DNA of 55,006 nt from a virus: positions 1 through 55,006 of the IMG/VR virus record IMGVR_UViG_3300010430_000053; one strand, written 5' to 3'. The translations under genes and the position numbers were made by a program. Positions 47,771-55,006 of this stretch are shown in pieces. The notes under the pieces are model-generated. The model made no database searches, had not been told where the DNA came from, and worked only from the letters and a program-made list of their open reading frames with translations. The number at the start of each line of letters is the position of its first letter. The stretch's first letter is position 1.

Positions 47771-48162
47771 TGAAATCTCCAACTAGAGCAAGAGCCTTAA
47801 AGGCAGGCTACCGTTCTGGTCTTGAGGAAGATGTTAGTAATGAGTTGAAGTCTAAAGGTGTATCTTTTGGTTACGAAAGTATTAAGATTGAGTGGGTAGA
47901 CCACAAAGTACGTAAGTACACACCAGACTTCATTTTACCTAATGGTATCATTGTTGAGACTAAAGGTAGGTTTGTAGCTGCTGATAGGCGTAAACACCTA
48001 GAGATTAAGAAACAACACCCAGAAATGGACATACGTTTTGTCTTCTCTAATGCTAATAATAAACTTAATAAAGGCAGTAAAACAACTTATGCTAAATGGT
48101 GTGAACAAAAGGGTTTCTTATGGGCTGAGAAGTCAATCCCTCAGTTTTGGTTGGATGAATAA
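47770..48162 (+). CDS. Endonuclease I, Holliday junction resolvase (T7 gp3-like)
   Basis: A 130-aa protein. YRSGLEEDVSNELKSKGV at residues 14-31, YTPDFILPNGIIVETKGRFV around 55-74 (the D..E-x-K nuclease core) and RKHLEIKKQHPEMDIRFVFS match T7 endonuclease I. It cuts branched DNA and may help degrade host DNA. Confidence 0.93.
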   Translation: MKSPTRARALKAGYRSGLEEDVSNELKSKGVSFGYESIKIEWVDHKVRKYTPDFILPNGIIVETKGRFVAADRRKHLEIKKQHPEMDIRFVFSNANNKLNKGSKTTYAKWCEQKGFLWAEKSIPQFWLDE

Positions 48163-48175
48163 AGGAGGATAACTA

Positions 48176-48436
48176 ATGCTACTTACAGCTTATATTATAA
48201 TTGTACATGTGGCAATTACACATGGTGTCTACACAGCAATTAAAGACTTTGGGCTTTTGGATGATACAGTCCCTCGTTGGTCAGACTGGCTTGTCACCTT
48301 AGTTCTCTGGCCTTATCTTCTGGGGGTGGGCCTTATGGGTATGGTTCTAGCTGATGAAGAAGAGATTGAAGTGGGTTCTGTAGGTACCTCCTTCGAAGAT
48401 TTTACTAGTAAAGAGGAAGAAGAAGATGAACAATAA
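48176..48436 (+). CDS. Membrane protein with acidic tail
   Basis: An 86-aa protein with two hydrophobic segments (AYIIIVHVAITHGVYTAI; WLVTLVLWPYLLGVGLMGMV) and a Glu-rich cytoplasmic-type tail. Overlaps the MazG-like gene by 11 bp. Function unknown. Confidence 0.65.
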   Translation: MLLTAYIIIVHVAITHGVYTAIKDFGLLDDTVPRWSDWLVTLVLWPYLLGVGLMGMVLADEEEIEVGSVGTSFEDFTSKEEEEDEQ

Positions 48437-48845
48437 GGAACTTCAACTAGATCTGTTTGTATACTACGAACCAGTATCTATGGATGACCCTCGGGATCAA
48501 TCTGTAGCTTCTATGGTGGAAGAGTTTGCTATTACTGCTGAGCAGGAGATTGATGTACCTATGTCACTAAAACTTGTGACAGAGGAATTCTACGAATTAA
48601 TGGAGGAAGTAAGAGATTCTGCTAGTAAACCTGAGAATGAACTTAAGGAAATAGGTGATCTAGTTTATGTTCTCTATGGTTATGCTCGTGCTAAAGGATA
48701 TGATCTTGAAGAAGCTGTAGCTCGTATTCATAAGAATAACCTAGGTCGAATGAAGCAACCTGATGGTACTATTAAACGTAGGGATGATGGCAAGATCCTT
48801 AAGAATAAGGATTATCCTAAGGTTAATTTGGAGGATTTGGTGTGA
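48426..48845 (+). CDS. MazG-like nucleotide pyrophosphohydrolase
   Basis: A 139-aa all-helical protein. LVTEEFYELMEEVRDSASKP and ELKEIGDLVYVLYGYARAKG carry the EExxE..ExxD metal motif of the MazG/HisE superfamily. Such phage enzymes hydrolyse (d)NTPs or lower alarmone signals. Belongs to the nucleotide cluster. Confidence 0.82.
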   Translation: MNNKELQLDLFVYYEPVSMDDPRDQSVASMVEEFAITAEQEIDVPMSLKLVTEEFYELMEEVRDSASKPENELKEIGDLVYVLYGYARAKGYDLEEAVARIHKNNLGRMKQPDGTIKRRDDGKILKNKDYPKVNLEDLV

Positions 48846-49015
48846 ATATTTTCTTTAGATACTGGCGATATCTCTTGACTTGGAGAGAACATCGTGACAC
48901 TATCAAACAACTTAATCGTCTGTCTAACCGTGAGTTGGAGGATATTGGCCTCAGCCGAGCAGATGTAGATGCTATGATCTGGCTTGAAGAGGATATGAAC
49001 GAAAGGGGTAACTAA
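48842..49015 (+). CDS. DUF1127-family protein
   Basis: A 57-aa basic protein with the DUF1127 signature: THREHRDT-type helix then QLNRLSNRELEDIGLSRADV and DAMIW. It begins with GTG at 48842, preceded by GGAGG, and overlaps MazG by 4 bp. DUF1127 proteins are common in Alphaproteobacteria, where they affect RNA turnover and metabolism; a phage-borne copy may be host derived. Confidence 0.8.
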   Translation: MNIFFRYWRYLLTWREHRDTIKQLNRLSNRELEDIGLSRADVDAMIWLEEDMNERGN

Positions 49016-49224
49016 TGTTTATAGCGCTAGTATTAACTTGTGGGCTTCACCAATCAGTGTTCACACCAGAGGGTTGTAGTTTGAAAGCTTATAAAAACCC
49101 ATTTACTTCTAAAGTAGAGTGTGATTGGGTGGTAAGGGAACTTGAGTATAACGCTAGTGGTTCTCTACCTAAGGGAGCTTATATAGTTGATGCTAAGTGT
49201 GTAACATTAGGTACTTCGAGTTAA
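49015..49224 (+). CDS. Small secreted-type two-Cys protein
   Basis: A 69-aa protein with a short hydrophobic start (MFIALVLTCGLHQSVF) and three further Cys (EGCSLKAY; VECDWVV; AKCVTLG). Possibly exported. Starts one base into the previous stop. Not recognised. Confidence 0.6.
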   Translation: MFIALVLTCGLHQSVFTPEGCSLKAYKNPFTSKVECDWVVRELEYNASGSLPKGAYIVDAKCVTLGTSS

Positions 49225-49240
49225 ACAAGGAGAGAGATCA

Positions 49241-49477
49241 ATGAAAACACGTTATGTAGATTGCTTGGGCACACCTATTTATGTAGGGGATATTATTATG
49301 GCTTACACTAAATACAACGGTATGAAGGTCTACAAGGTTCTTGGTGAGACAGAACACAAATTAAAAGTAAGCACTGGTGGTAAACCTAGTTATATTCCTT
49401 GTAATACGTGGTCAGTATTTAGGCTTACATACATGGATAGCCCAGAAGAAGTCTATAAGCAATTCAATAAACTGTAA
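49241..49477 (+). CDS. Small hypothetical protein
   Basis: A 78-aa beta-rich protein (YVDCLGTPIYVGDIIMAYTK, then KLKVSTGGKPSYIPCNTWSV), likely an SH3-like fold. Sits directly before the RNR gene. Not recognised. Confidence 0.6.
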   Translation: MKTRYVDCLGTPIYVGDIIMAYTKYNGMKVYKVLGETEHKLKVSTGGKPSYIPCNTWSVFRLTYMDSPEEVYKQFNKL

Positions 49478-49485
49478 GGAAACTT

Positions 49486-51165
49486 ATGTATAAATCTAAT
49501 CTAAATCCCATGTTCCGAAGTAAGTTTTCTGAGGATATCTTTAACCATAAGTATCGTCATGAAGGTGCTGAGACTTGGGCTACACTAGCTAAAACTCTTG
49601 TAGAAGATGTATGTGGTGAACATATGCCACAAGATGAGAAAGATCAACTTATTCAGTACATCACTGATATGAAGTTCCTACCCGGTGGTCGTTACCTATA
49701 CTATGCGGGTAGACCTAACAAGTTCTTCAATAACTGTTATCTATTGAAAGCAGAAGAAGACACTCGGGAAGACTGGTCTGATCTATCGTGGAAGGCTGAA
49801 AGCTGCCTCATGACAGGTGGTGGTATTGGTGTTGACTACTCTGTGTACCGACCCTCTGGTGCCCCTATTCAGAGGACAGGAGGTCAAGCCTCAGGGCCTA
49901 TCCCTAAGATGCTTATGCTCAATGAGATTGGTCGTAATGTCATGCAAGGTGGTAGTCGCCGTAGTGCTATCTATGCAAGCCTTAACTGGCAACATGGAGA
50001 TATTGAACAGTTCTTGACTATCAAAGATTGGGATGCTATCAAGGTAGGAAGTACTGGTAAGTCTCTTTGGGATATTAAACAGGAAGATTTTAACTTCCCA
50101 GCACCTCTTGACATGACTAACATTAGTGTTAACTATGATACTAAATGGCTCATGGAATACTACAAAACAGGTGACCCCGGTGAGACCTTCCGTAAGAATG
50201 TCAAGCAAGCTCTTAAGACTGCTGAACCGGGCTTTAGTTTCAACTTCTTTGATAAAGAGAATGAGACACTACGGAATGCTTGCACTGAGGTAACTTCTGA
50301 GGATGACTCTGATGTATGTAACCTAGGTTCTCTTAACTTTGGTCGTATTGAAGATATCTATGAGTTGTCTAAGATTGTAGAGCTTGGAACTAAGTTCCTT
50401 ATCTGTGGTACTCTTAAGGCTCAACTACCCTATGAAAAGGTTAATGAGACACGAGAGAAGAACCGTAGACTTGGACTTGGTATCATGGGTGTGCATGAAT
50501 GGCTTATTAAGAAAGGCTATCGTTATGAAGTTACACCTGAACTACACCAATGGTTGGAAATCTATAAAGGAGTATCTGATGGAACTAGTAAAGACTTTGC
50601 AGATGCATTGGGCATCAGTCGTCCTGTGGCAAACCGAGCAATCGCACCTACTGGCACTATTGGCATTCTGGCTGGAACCTCTACTGGCATTGAGCCTATC
50701 TTTGCTGTAGCTTACAAGAGACGTTATCTTAAAGGTGGCTCACGCTGGCACTACCAATATGTAGTTGACTCTGCTGCTCAAGTCCTTATTGATACCTATG
50801 GTGTTGATCCTGACTCTATTGAATCTTCTCTTGATCTAGCAGAAGACTATGAACGTAGGATGAAGTTCCAAGCTGATGTTCAGGACTATGTAGATATGTC
50901 TATTAGCTCGACTATCAACCTACCTGCATGGGGATCAAAGCTTAACAATGAATCTACAGTGGATAAGTTTGCTGAGACACTTGCTAAGTATGCTCCTAGG
51001 CTTAGAGGCTTTACATGCTACCCAGATGGTGCTAGAGGTGGTCAACCCCTTACCTCAGTACCCTACAGTGAAGCTGTAGATAAGCTTGGGGAAGAGTTCG
51101 AGGAACATATTGAGACTCATGATATTTGTGATATTAGTGGTTCTGGTGGCTCTTGCGGAATTTAA
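49486..51165 (+). CDS. nrdJ: Ribonucleotide reductase, class II (B12-dependent)
   Basis: A 559-aa single-chain reductase. FFNNCYLLKAEED (active-site Cys near residue 86), SCLMTGGGIGVDYSVYRPSG, the NACTEV motif (about 264-269), CNLGSLNFGRI (about 281) and PTGTIGILAGTSTGIEP (about 386). The C-terminal CDISGSGGSCG pair is the redox shuttle served by glutaredoxin, whose gene follows. There is no class I small subunit nearby, so adenosylcobalamin dependence is likely. Marine alphaproteobacterial phages often use this class. Confidence 0.93.
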   Translation: MYKSNLNPMFRSKFSEDIFNHKYRHEGAETWATLAKTLVEDVCGEHMPQDEKDQLIQYITDMKFLPGGRYLYYAGRPNKFFNNCYLLKAEEDTREDWSDLSWKAESCLMTGGGIGVDYSVYRPSGAPIQRTGGQASGPIPKMLMLNEIGRNVMQGGSRRSAIYASLNWQHGDIEQFLTIKDWDAIKVGSTGKSLWDIKQEDFNFPAPLDMTNISVNYDTKWLMEYYKTGDPGETFRKNVKQALKTAEPGFSFNFFDKENETLRNACTEVTSEDDSDVCNLGSLNFGRIEDIYELSKIVELGTKFLICGTLKAQLPYEKVNETREKNRRLGLGIMGVHEWLIKKGYRYEVTPELHQWLEIYKGVSDGTSKDFADALGISRPVANRAIAPTGTIGILAGTSTGIEPIFAVAYKRRYLKGGSRWHYQYVVDSAAQVLIDTYGVDPDSIESSLDLAEDYERRMKFQADVQDYVDMSISSTINLPAWGSKLNNESTVDKFAETLAKYAPRLRGFTCYPDGARGGQPLTSVPYSEAVDKLGEEFEEHIETHDICDISGSGGSCGI

Positions 51166-51169
51166 CGAA

Positions 51170-51196
51170 AGAGGGGGCTTCGGCTCCCTTTTTTAT
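51170..51196 (+). terminator. Rho-independent terminator after the RNR gene
   Basis: A GGGGGC/GCTCCC-type stem closes on a TTCG tetraloop and is followed by six T residues. The next promoter begins within its T-run. Confidence 0.92.
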
Positions 51197-51225
51197 TTGA
51201 CAAGAGTATCTTTAGGTGTTATCTT
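51197..51225 (+). promoter_or_regulatory. Promoter for the glutaredoxin gene
   Basis: TTGACA (51197), 17 bp, TATCTT (51220). Placed right behind the RNR terminator. Confidence 0.75.
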
Positions 51226-51249
51226 AAGGTATAAACAAAGGAGTAACAT

Positions 51250-51489
51250 ATGGCTTATACTATGCTAACTAAAGACTATTGCCCTTGGTGTGATAAAGCT
51301 GCTAAACTGCTAAATGATAAAGAAGTACACTTTATAACGGTAGAACTATCTAGTCAAACACAAGGTCAAGCTGCTATGCTGACCCTAGCTAAGATGGCAG
51401 GGTTCACTACAGTACCTCAAGTGTTCACCCATGACGGTACACACATTGGGGGTTATGAAGATCTAGTTAAACATTTAGGGAGTAACTGA
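51250..51489 (+). CDS. Glutaredoxin
   Basis: A 79-aa glutaredoxin with the CPWC active site at residues 11-14, TVPQVF (cis-Pro) near 55 and the final GGYEDLVKHL. It can reduce the RNR next to it. Ends on the first base of the next gene. Confidence 0.93.
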   Translation: MAYTMLTKDYCPWCDKAAKLLNDKEVHFITVELSSQTQGQAAMLTLAKMAGFTTVPQVFTHDGTHIGGYEDLVKHLGSN

Positions 51490-51677
51490 TGGAATGGGTA
51501 GTTGTATTATGGTTTTACAAAGGTATGACTTCATTCCCTGTAACCTCAGTGGAAGCTTGTGCTGATGTAGTTTACGGTTGGACTGAAGAGAGACGAGATG
51601 CAAGAGGATGGTGTATCAATAGTGTTACAGGTGAGACCATATCTTATAAAAAACTTTATAGAATGAGGAGTAACTAA
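51489..51677 (+). CDS. Small two-Cys protein with hydrophobic start
   Basis: A 62-aa protein (MEWVVVLWFYKGMTSF, then SVEACADVVYGWTEERRDAR and WCINSVTGE). The SVEXCXXVX pattern with a second Cys resembles 34257..34412, so they may be paralogues. Coupled to its neighbours by one-base overlaps. Confidence 0.6.
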   Translation: MEWVVVLWFYKGMTSFPVTSVEACADVVYGWTEERRDARGWCINSVTGETISYKKLYRMRSN

Positions 51678-51925
51678 TGCTATGCTATAAAGATAGAACA
51701 TTCTGTAGTGTCAAGTGTGCAGAACTTAGGTGCACTCGAAACCTAACAGAAGATGTAATTCGAGATGCAGAGGCTTGGTGGGGTTCTGAGGAAGCACCTA
51801 TTACTACAAGTGATCTTAGTAGTACTTGTGGTATGTACAAACCCATCACAGGCACTATACGTGAGTTCTCCGAGGAAGAGAAACAAGCAAGTAAAGAGAG
51901 GGATAAAGCTAATGAGTGTACGTAA
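51677..51925 (+). CDS. Cys-rich small protein
   Basis: An 82-aa protein with six Cys (CYKDRTFCSVKCAELRCTRN; STCGMY; NECT), likely metal binding at the N-terminus. GAGGAG before the ATG. Overlaps the next gene by 14 bp. Not recognised. Confidence 0.6.
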   Translation: MLCYKDRTFCSVKCAELRCTRNLTEDVIRDAEAWWGSEEAPITTSDLSSTCGMYKPITGTIREFSEEEKQASKERDKANECT

Positions 51926-52355
51926 GAAGTTCGATAAGCAGATGTATGATATGGTAGATGGACCTGCCAAGAATGCACTAGTGAAGATCCTAGAGTCCCA
52001 AGGCCATACTATCGTTGATACATCTGAAACCTACTATGCTGATGTAGTCTCTGAGAAGGGTGGTGTAACATACTACAATGAGGCTGAGGTTAAACTAGGG
52101 TGGAAGGGTGATTGGAACCCTACATGGACTGAAATCCGTATCCCTGAACGAAAGAAACGTCTTAAGGAGAAGTATAAGGACGATACAGGAGTCCTTAACT
52201 TCTACATCTTCAGTAATGGTTATGAGTATGCTTGGCGTATCAAAGATACACAGCTTACTGAGGAAGGCCTTAAAGAAGCTAAAGGTCGATACATTAAGAA
52301 GGGTGAGAGATTCTTCCACATCCCTTATAAGGAGGCTGAGTTGATCACATGCTAA
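51912..52355 (+). CDS. Hypothetical protein, possible DNA-processing role
   Basis: A 147-aa basic protein (SVRKKFDKQMYDMVDGPAKN, EVKLGWKGDWNPTWTEIRIP, FHIPYKEAELIT). The ESQGHTIVDTSETYYADVVS and YYNEAEVK segments resemble restriction-nuclease-like cores, but the catalytic pattern is not clear. The ATG at 51912 is preferred over the much longer frame. Confidence 0.55.
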   Translation: MSVRKKFDKQMYDMVDGPAKNALVKILESQGHTIVDTSETYYADVVSEKGGVTYYNEAEVKLGWKGDWNPTWTEIRIPERKKRLKEKYKDDTGVLNFYIFSNGYEYAWRIKDTQLTEEGLKEAKGRYIKKGERFFHIPYKEAELITC

Positions 52356-52522
52356 AAACTGGTGACAAAGTTAAGGTTAAACTATCTGGAACTACTTGGG
52401 ATGGCTCCGAGGGAATTGTGCAATATGTCATGCCTTGTGATAAATACCCTATCTTTGTAGTCTTCCAACCTCACGGTGGTAATGGCTTTAAGTATAGTGA
52501 AGTGGAGAAAGTAGATGATTAA
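52349..52522 (+). CDS. Small SH3/KOW-like protein
   Basis: A 57-aa protein (MLKTGDKVKVKLSGTTWDGS, then GIVQYVMPCDKYPIFVVFQP), probably a small barrel. GGAGG upstream. Overlaps both neighbours by 7-8 bp. Confidence 0.6.
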   Translation: MLKTGDKVKVKLSGTTWDGSEGIVQYVMPCDKYPIFVVFQPHGGNGFKYSEVEKVDD

Positions 52523-53078
52523 ATTCGAAGTAGGTGATTATGTCTTGGTGGAGGTTTCCTGTAACTACACAGACACCATCCTCAAGGGTGTTATTGAAGC
52601 TTATCATGGTTTTAAATATCATGAGTATCCCGGTATGAGAATGGAGTATGAAGAAACCTATAGTGTACGTACTGGTTACATCACTAGTGAGTATCCGGTC
52701 TCTAAACTTACTTTGGTGGGGTCTGAACAGGAAACTGAAGAAACACCCTCAGTGGAAATTAAGGAGACACCTGTAGTGGAACACAAGATTGAATCAGATG
52801 GTGGACCTAGTGACTACTATGACTTCCCTTCATCTTGGGGAACCTTCAATGACTTCATTGAATACAAGTCAGAGAACCAATGGAAAGGCTTTAGTTTCCA
52901 TCTAGGTAACATTGGTAAAGCTATCTGCCGGTGGGGAGATAAGGATGGGACTACAGAGGAATATGATGCTAAGAAGATCATCTACAGTGCTTGTAGAGTT
53001 CTTAAGATGCTTGTAGGTACAGAGAAGACTCGACAGTACCTACAGTCACTACTAGATGATGAGCAGTTTAAGCCATGA
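52515..53078 (+). CDS. DUF3310 protein (T7 gp1.7-like nucleotide kinase family)
   Basis: A 187-aa protein. Residues 1-70 form an SH3-like start (FEVGDYVLVEVSCNYTDTIL). The C-terminal part (about 120-175) has the DUF3310 pattern: WKGFSFHLGNIGKAICRWGD, then YDAKKIIYSACRVLKMLVG. T7 gp1.7 of this family is a nucleotide kinase. Fits with the deoxynucleotide genes. Confidence 0.72.
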   Translation: MIKFEVGDYVLVEVSCNYTDTILKGVIEAYHGFKYHEYPGMRMEYEETYSVRTGYITSEYPVSKLTLVGSEQETEETPSVEIKETPVVEHKIESDGGPSDYYDFPSSWGTFNDFIEYKSENQWKGFSFHLGNIGKAICRWGDKDGTTEEYDAKKIIYSACRVLKMLVGTEKTRQYLQSLLDDEQFKP

Positions 53079-53152
53079 TTACATCTATACTTCTACCATT
53101 ATTTGGGCTAGTCTTAGGTGTTTCCCTAGGCTTATATTTCTCAGACGATTAA
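53075..53152 (+). CDS. Membrane micropeptide, last plus-strand gene
   Basis: A 25-aa peptide (MITSILLPLFGLVLGVSLGL plus YFSDD), a single transmembrane helix. Overlaps the DUF3310 stop by 4 bp (ATGA). Confidence 0.5.
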   Translation: MITSILLPLFGLVLGVSLGLYFSDD

Positions 53153-53156
53153 ACGA

Positions 53157-53195
53157 CAAAACCCCAGAGTCCAACTAAGGATTCTGGGGTTTCTT
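53157..53195. terminator. Bidirectional terminator between converging blocks
   Basis: AAACCCCAGA and TCTGGGGTTT form a 10-bp stem, with T-rich ends on both strands (TTTCTTTATTT on plus, TTTTGTCG on minus). It separates the early and late blocks. Confidence 0.92.
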
Positions 53196-53206
53196 TATTT
53201 GTAACG

Positions 53207-53602
53207 TTAGTTATTTTTCTTCTTCCAGATTTGGTCTGGACTTGGTAGTTTATATAGGAAGTAAGACCAGACAATAAAAGCTAATATCAAAGTACCAAAC
53301 AATAAAGGGTTAATCTCATTAACTACAACAGTTTCCACTGTCTCTGATTTAACCTTAGTGTCATCTCTAGTTTGAGTAATAGTAGCTCCGTGGGAATTAC
53401 GTACTGTTTGATCTGTAACTTGGGTAGTTCCTACTGTTTGACTGTTAGTAGCTCCAGCCTGAACATTAGCTGCCGTGTTGACACCTTTACTTACCAGATC
53501 TAAAGGATTGAAGCTGCTGCAACTTGTTAGGCATAAAAGCAGCAAAGACAAACCCAGAGACCGGATAAATAACGATCTGTACCATTTCTTGCTTCTCAGC
53601 AT
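53207..53602 (-). CDS. Unimolecular spanin (u-spanin) candidate
   Basis: A 131-aa lipoprotein: basic start, hydrophobic LGLSLLLLCLTSC with a lipobox (Cys28), a Thr/Gln-rich periplasmic part and a C-terminal transmembrane segment (LLFGTLILAFIVWSYFLYKL). One protein linking outer and inner membranes is the u-spanin plan (T1 gp11). It fuses membranes at the end of lysis. AGGAG precedes its ATG. It overlaps the holin-like gene by 116 bp in another frame. Confidence 0.78.
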   Translation of the reverse strand: MLRSKKWYRSLFIRSLGLSLLLLCLTSCSSFNPLDLVSKGVNTAANVQAGATNSQTVGTTQVTDQTVRNSHGATITQTRDDTKVKSETVETVVVNEINPLLFGTLILAFIVWSYFLYKLPSPDQIWKKKNN

Positions 53603-53693
53603 AGATCAATACTCCTAATCCAATGATAAGGGCTACAGCTAATTCCCTAGACCAAGACTTAGGAGACTCTTTAGTTTGTACTTCGGTTGCCAT
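53487..53693 (-). CDS. Holin candidate, two transmembrane helices
   Basis: A 68-aa protein with two hydrophobic segments (ELAVALIIGLGVLIYA; MVQIVIYPVSGFVFAAFM), a basic C-terminus, and a place between the endolysin and spanin genes. A holin role is inferred from size, topology and position. Confidence 0.65.
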   Translation of the reverse strand: MATEVQTKESPKSWSRELAVALIIGLGVLIYAEKQEMVQIVIYPVSGFVFAAFMPNKLQQLQSFRSGK

Positions 53694-53964
53694 CTAATTT
53701 TCTCTCAATTCTGTCTAACGTATTTCTCGTAGCTCTGATATTCTCTTCAATCCTACCAAGTTGAACTGCTTGGGCATTTGATCTTTGCTCAAGCTGATCT
53801 TCTCTAGCTCTCATCTCTACAATATTGTTAGAGTTGTTGTTGACCTTCTCAGTCACTTGACCTGCATACCATGCAAACCCTGCTAACTGTAACAAGAGTC
53901 CAACCAAAAGGCTGATAGGCACACTCCTAGATAAGTGCCAAGCTTCTTTCTCTTGATGTGGCAT
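53671..53964 (-). CDS. Membrane-anchored coiled-coil protein, holin or pinholin-like
   Basis: A 97-aa protein with one transmembrane segment (SVPISLLVGLLLQLAGFAWY, about residues 14-33) and a coiled coil after it (VEMRAREDQLEQRSNAQAVQ, LGRIEENIRATRNTLDRIER). Shares one base with the endolysin gene and overlaps the holin candidate by 23 bp. It could be a holin or antiholin. Confidence 0.6.
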   Translation of the reverse strand: MPHQEKEAWHLSRSVPISLLVGLLLQLAGFAWYAGQVTEKVNNNSNNIVEMRAREDQLEQRSNAQAVQLGRIEENIRATRNTLDRIERKLDGNRSTN

Positions 53965-54431
53965 TAGGGATATACTTTCCTATCTAATTCCCAATGAGGA
54001 CCATCAGGGAAACTACCGGGATAAGCTTTGTGTAGCTCCCTAGCAGTTCCTTCCCATGACCTAACATCAGGTATTCTCCAATTTCCACCCCAGCGTAAAG
54101 CTACATCAAGTTCCTTAGCGGCTTTAATCATAGCATCAGCTTGGGGGTAGTACTCATCCCAGTCTTCAATACTTGGGATACCATCACCATCCATATCCCC
54201 ATTGAAAGGGTACGGTAGTAAGTCCACAGCATGGCCTGTGAGATGCCTTGAGTTCATAGTCTGGGACTTACCCTTACTAAACAACATATGCTGCCTCTCA
54301 AGGCTTCTCAGGCCCTCTGAGACACTAAAGTCTCTACTGGTGTTACTGATGGCTAACTTAACTACAGCTACCAAGTCTGGGTTAACACCTCTCAGCCGCT
54401 GTAGGCTTCTTCTTCCTAAAATATAACTCAT
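53964..54431 (-). CDS. Endolysin, M15 (VanY-type) peptidase
   Basis: A 155-aa zinc peptidase. Markers: FSVSEGLRSLERQHMLFSKG, SRHLTGHAVDLLPY (zinc His/Asp at about residues 63-70), then LDVALRWGGNW and DGPHWELD (final zinc His). Such L-alanyl-D-glutamate-type peptidases cut peptide bridges of the wall. No signal peptide, so it needs a holin. Confidence 0.92.
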   Translation of the reverse strand: MSYILGRRSLQRLRGVNPDLVAVVKLAISNTSRDFSVSEGLRSLERQHMLFSKGKSQTMNSRHLTGHAVDLLPYPFNGDMDGDGIPSIEDWDEYYPQADAMIKAAKELDVALRWGGNWRIPDVRSWEGTARELHKAYPGSFPDGPHWELDRKVYP

Positions 54432-54435
54432 ATTG

Positions 54436-55006
54436 TTACCTCAATTCTGACCAAGTCCTAGTGCCAGCAGGGCCTGATCCTGTCCACCTATAGTAGTAGG
54501 TATCTGGAATAATGAAACCACCGGGTTGACCACCGGAGTCTTGGTCTGTATCAGATCGCCCGAGTTCTACCCAAGGTGACCCTCCAGTAATAGATACTTC
54601 AAAGCTCTCATCATCTGGGCCTCTAGCTGCTACCATGATAGACCTACCAGTGGTATTCTGGTAAGCTACACCATAAGACCTAGAACCTTTAACATCTTGC
54701 CAAGTTTGTCCATCACCAATTGAGGGGCTTAGTGCTAAGATAGCAGCAGCAATTTTCTCTGGTGACACAAGGCTCTCTGTGGTACTTGTACCAGCCTCCC
54801 AAGCCGCTGTAGTCTGATCACCAATAAGACCTGTTTGATTCCCACTAGTATCAGTAACTAAGGTATCATCAAGTAAATTGAAAGTGTCCAACCCTTGGTC
54901 TAAGTAACAAATATTAATCCAAGCATCATCAGCTTCTGATCTAATCTTCAGAATATTAGTTGCTGTATCAACCCAAGGCATGTTAGCATATGTTGTTACT
55001 GGTGCG
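54436..55006 (-). CDS. Tail tip protein, C-terminal part; continues 1..2285 across the linearisation point
   Basis: The frame is open from the right edge to the stop at 54436 (190 codons). It holds a conserved-looking APVTTYANMPWVDTATNILK stretch, an internal segment common in tail-fibre C-termini, and ends in WTGSGPAGTRTWSEL. An ATG at 54981 could start a separate 181-aa protein. The unbroken frame to the edge and its match with the frame at 1..2285 argue for one protein of about 951 aa. Confidence 0.75.
   Translation of the reverse strand, partial: APVTTYANMPWVDTATNILKIRSEADDAWINICYLDQGLDTFNLLDDTLVTDTSGNQTGLIGDQTTAAWEAGTSTTESLVSPEKIAAAILALSPSIGDGQTWQDVKGSRSYGVAYQNTTGRSIMVAARGPDDESFEVSITGGSPWVELGRSDTDQDSGGQPGGFIIPDTYYYRWTGSGPAGTRTWSELR

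Noticed and set aside
54436-54981. Separate 181-aa protein with its own start at 54981
   Set aside because: The frame is open upstream to the window edge and matches the frame of the tail-tip gene at position 1. A separate start is possible but less likely.

Overview
The window reads as a complete genome of a tailed siphovirus-type bacteriophage of 55,006 bp, linearised inside a tail gene. The reading frame that leaves the left edge (1..2285, minus strand) continues in the same frame into the frame at the right edge (54436..55006, minus strand). Joined, they give one tail-tip protein of about 951 aa. I see no integrase, excisionase or CI-like repressor, so a lytic lifestyle is the simpler reading. 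The host cannot be read directly. Class II ribonucleotide reductase, a DUF1127 protein, ThyX and a SleB-like hydrolase are common in phages of marine Rhodobacteraceae, so an alphaproteobacterial (Roseobacter-type) host is my inference, with low to moderate confidence.

Layout. (1) Late block, minus strand, about 24.9 kb leftwards to 1 and on through the right edge to 53.2 kb: small terminase, tail-fibre genes, a very large tRNA array, large terminase, portal, two lectin/Ig-like head genes, protease-scaffold, decoration and major capsid proteins, connector genes, tail tube, a frameshifted chaperone pair, tape measure, tail tip, then endolysin, two holin candidates and a u-spanin. (2) Left early block, minus strand, 29.45 to 26.38 kb: about a dozen small genes of mostly unknown function, including a GP88-family protein. 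(3) Control region, 29.5-30.3 kb: two identical divergent promoters and a 25-bp-period repeat array. (4) Right early and middle block, plus strand, 30.35-53.15 kb: a macro-domain protein, an NAD-salvage pair, rIIA/rIIB-like proteins, a sigma-like factor, T7-type primase-helicase, family A DNA polymerase, SSB, exonuclease and endonuclease I, and nucleotide enzymes (ThyX, MazG, class II RNR, glutaredoxin, DUF3310). The two arms converge on a bidirectional terminator at 53157..53195.

How the parts fit. The phage brings its own replisome and deoxynucleotide supply, a nearly full set of tRNAs covering all 20 amino acids, its own sigma-like factor, and what looks like an NAD+ rebuilding route (NAMPT-like and Prs-like enzymes near a macro domain). 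That route would fit resistance to NAD-depleting host defences.

Most striking: noncanonical, interrupted and duplicated genes in the tRNA array; promoters of the form TTGACA-N17-TANNNT whose -10 box sits between the arms of an inverted repeat of different sequence each time; two inverted copies of a 135-bp palindromic element flanking the early-left block; and a probable small structured RNA behind its own promoter.
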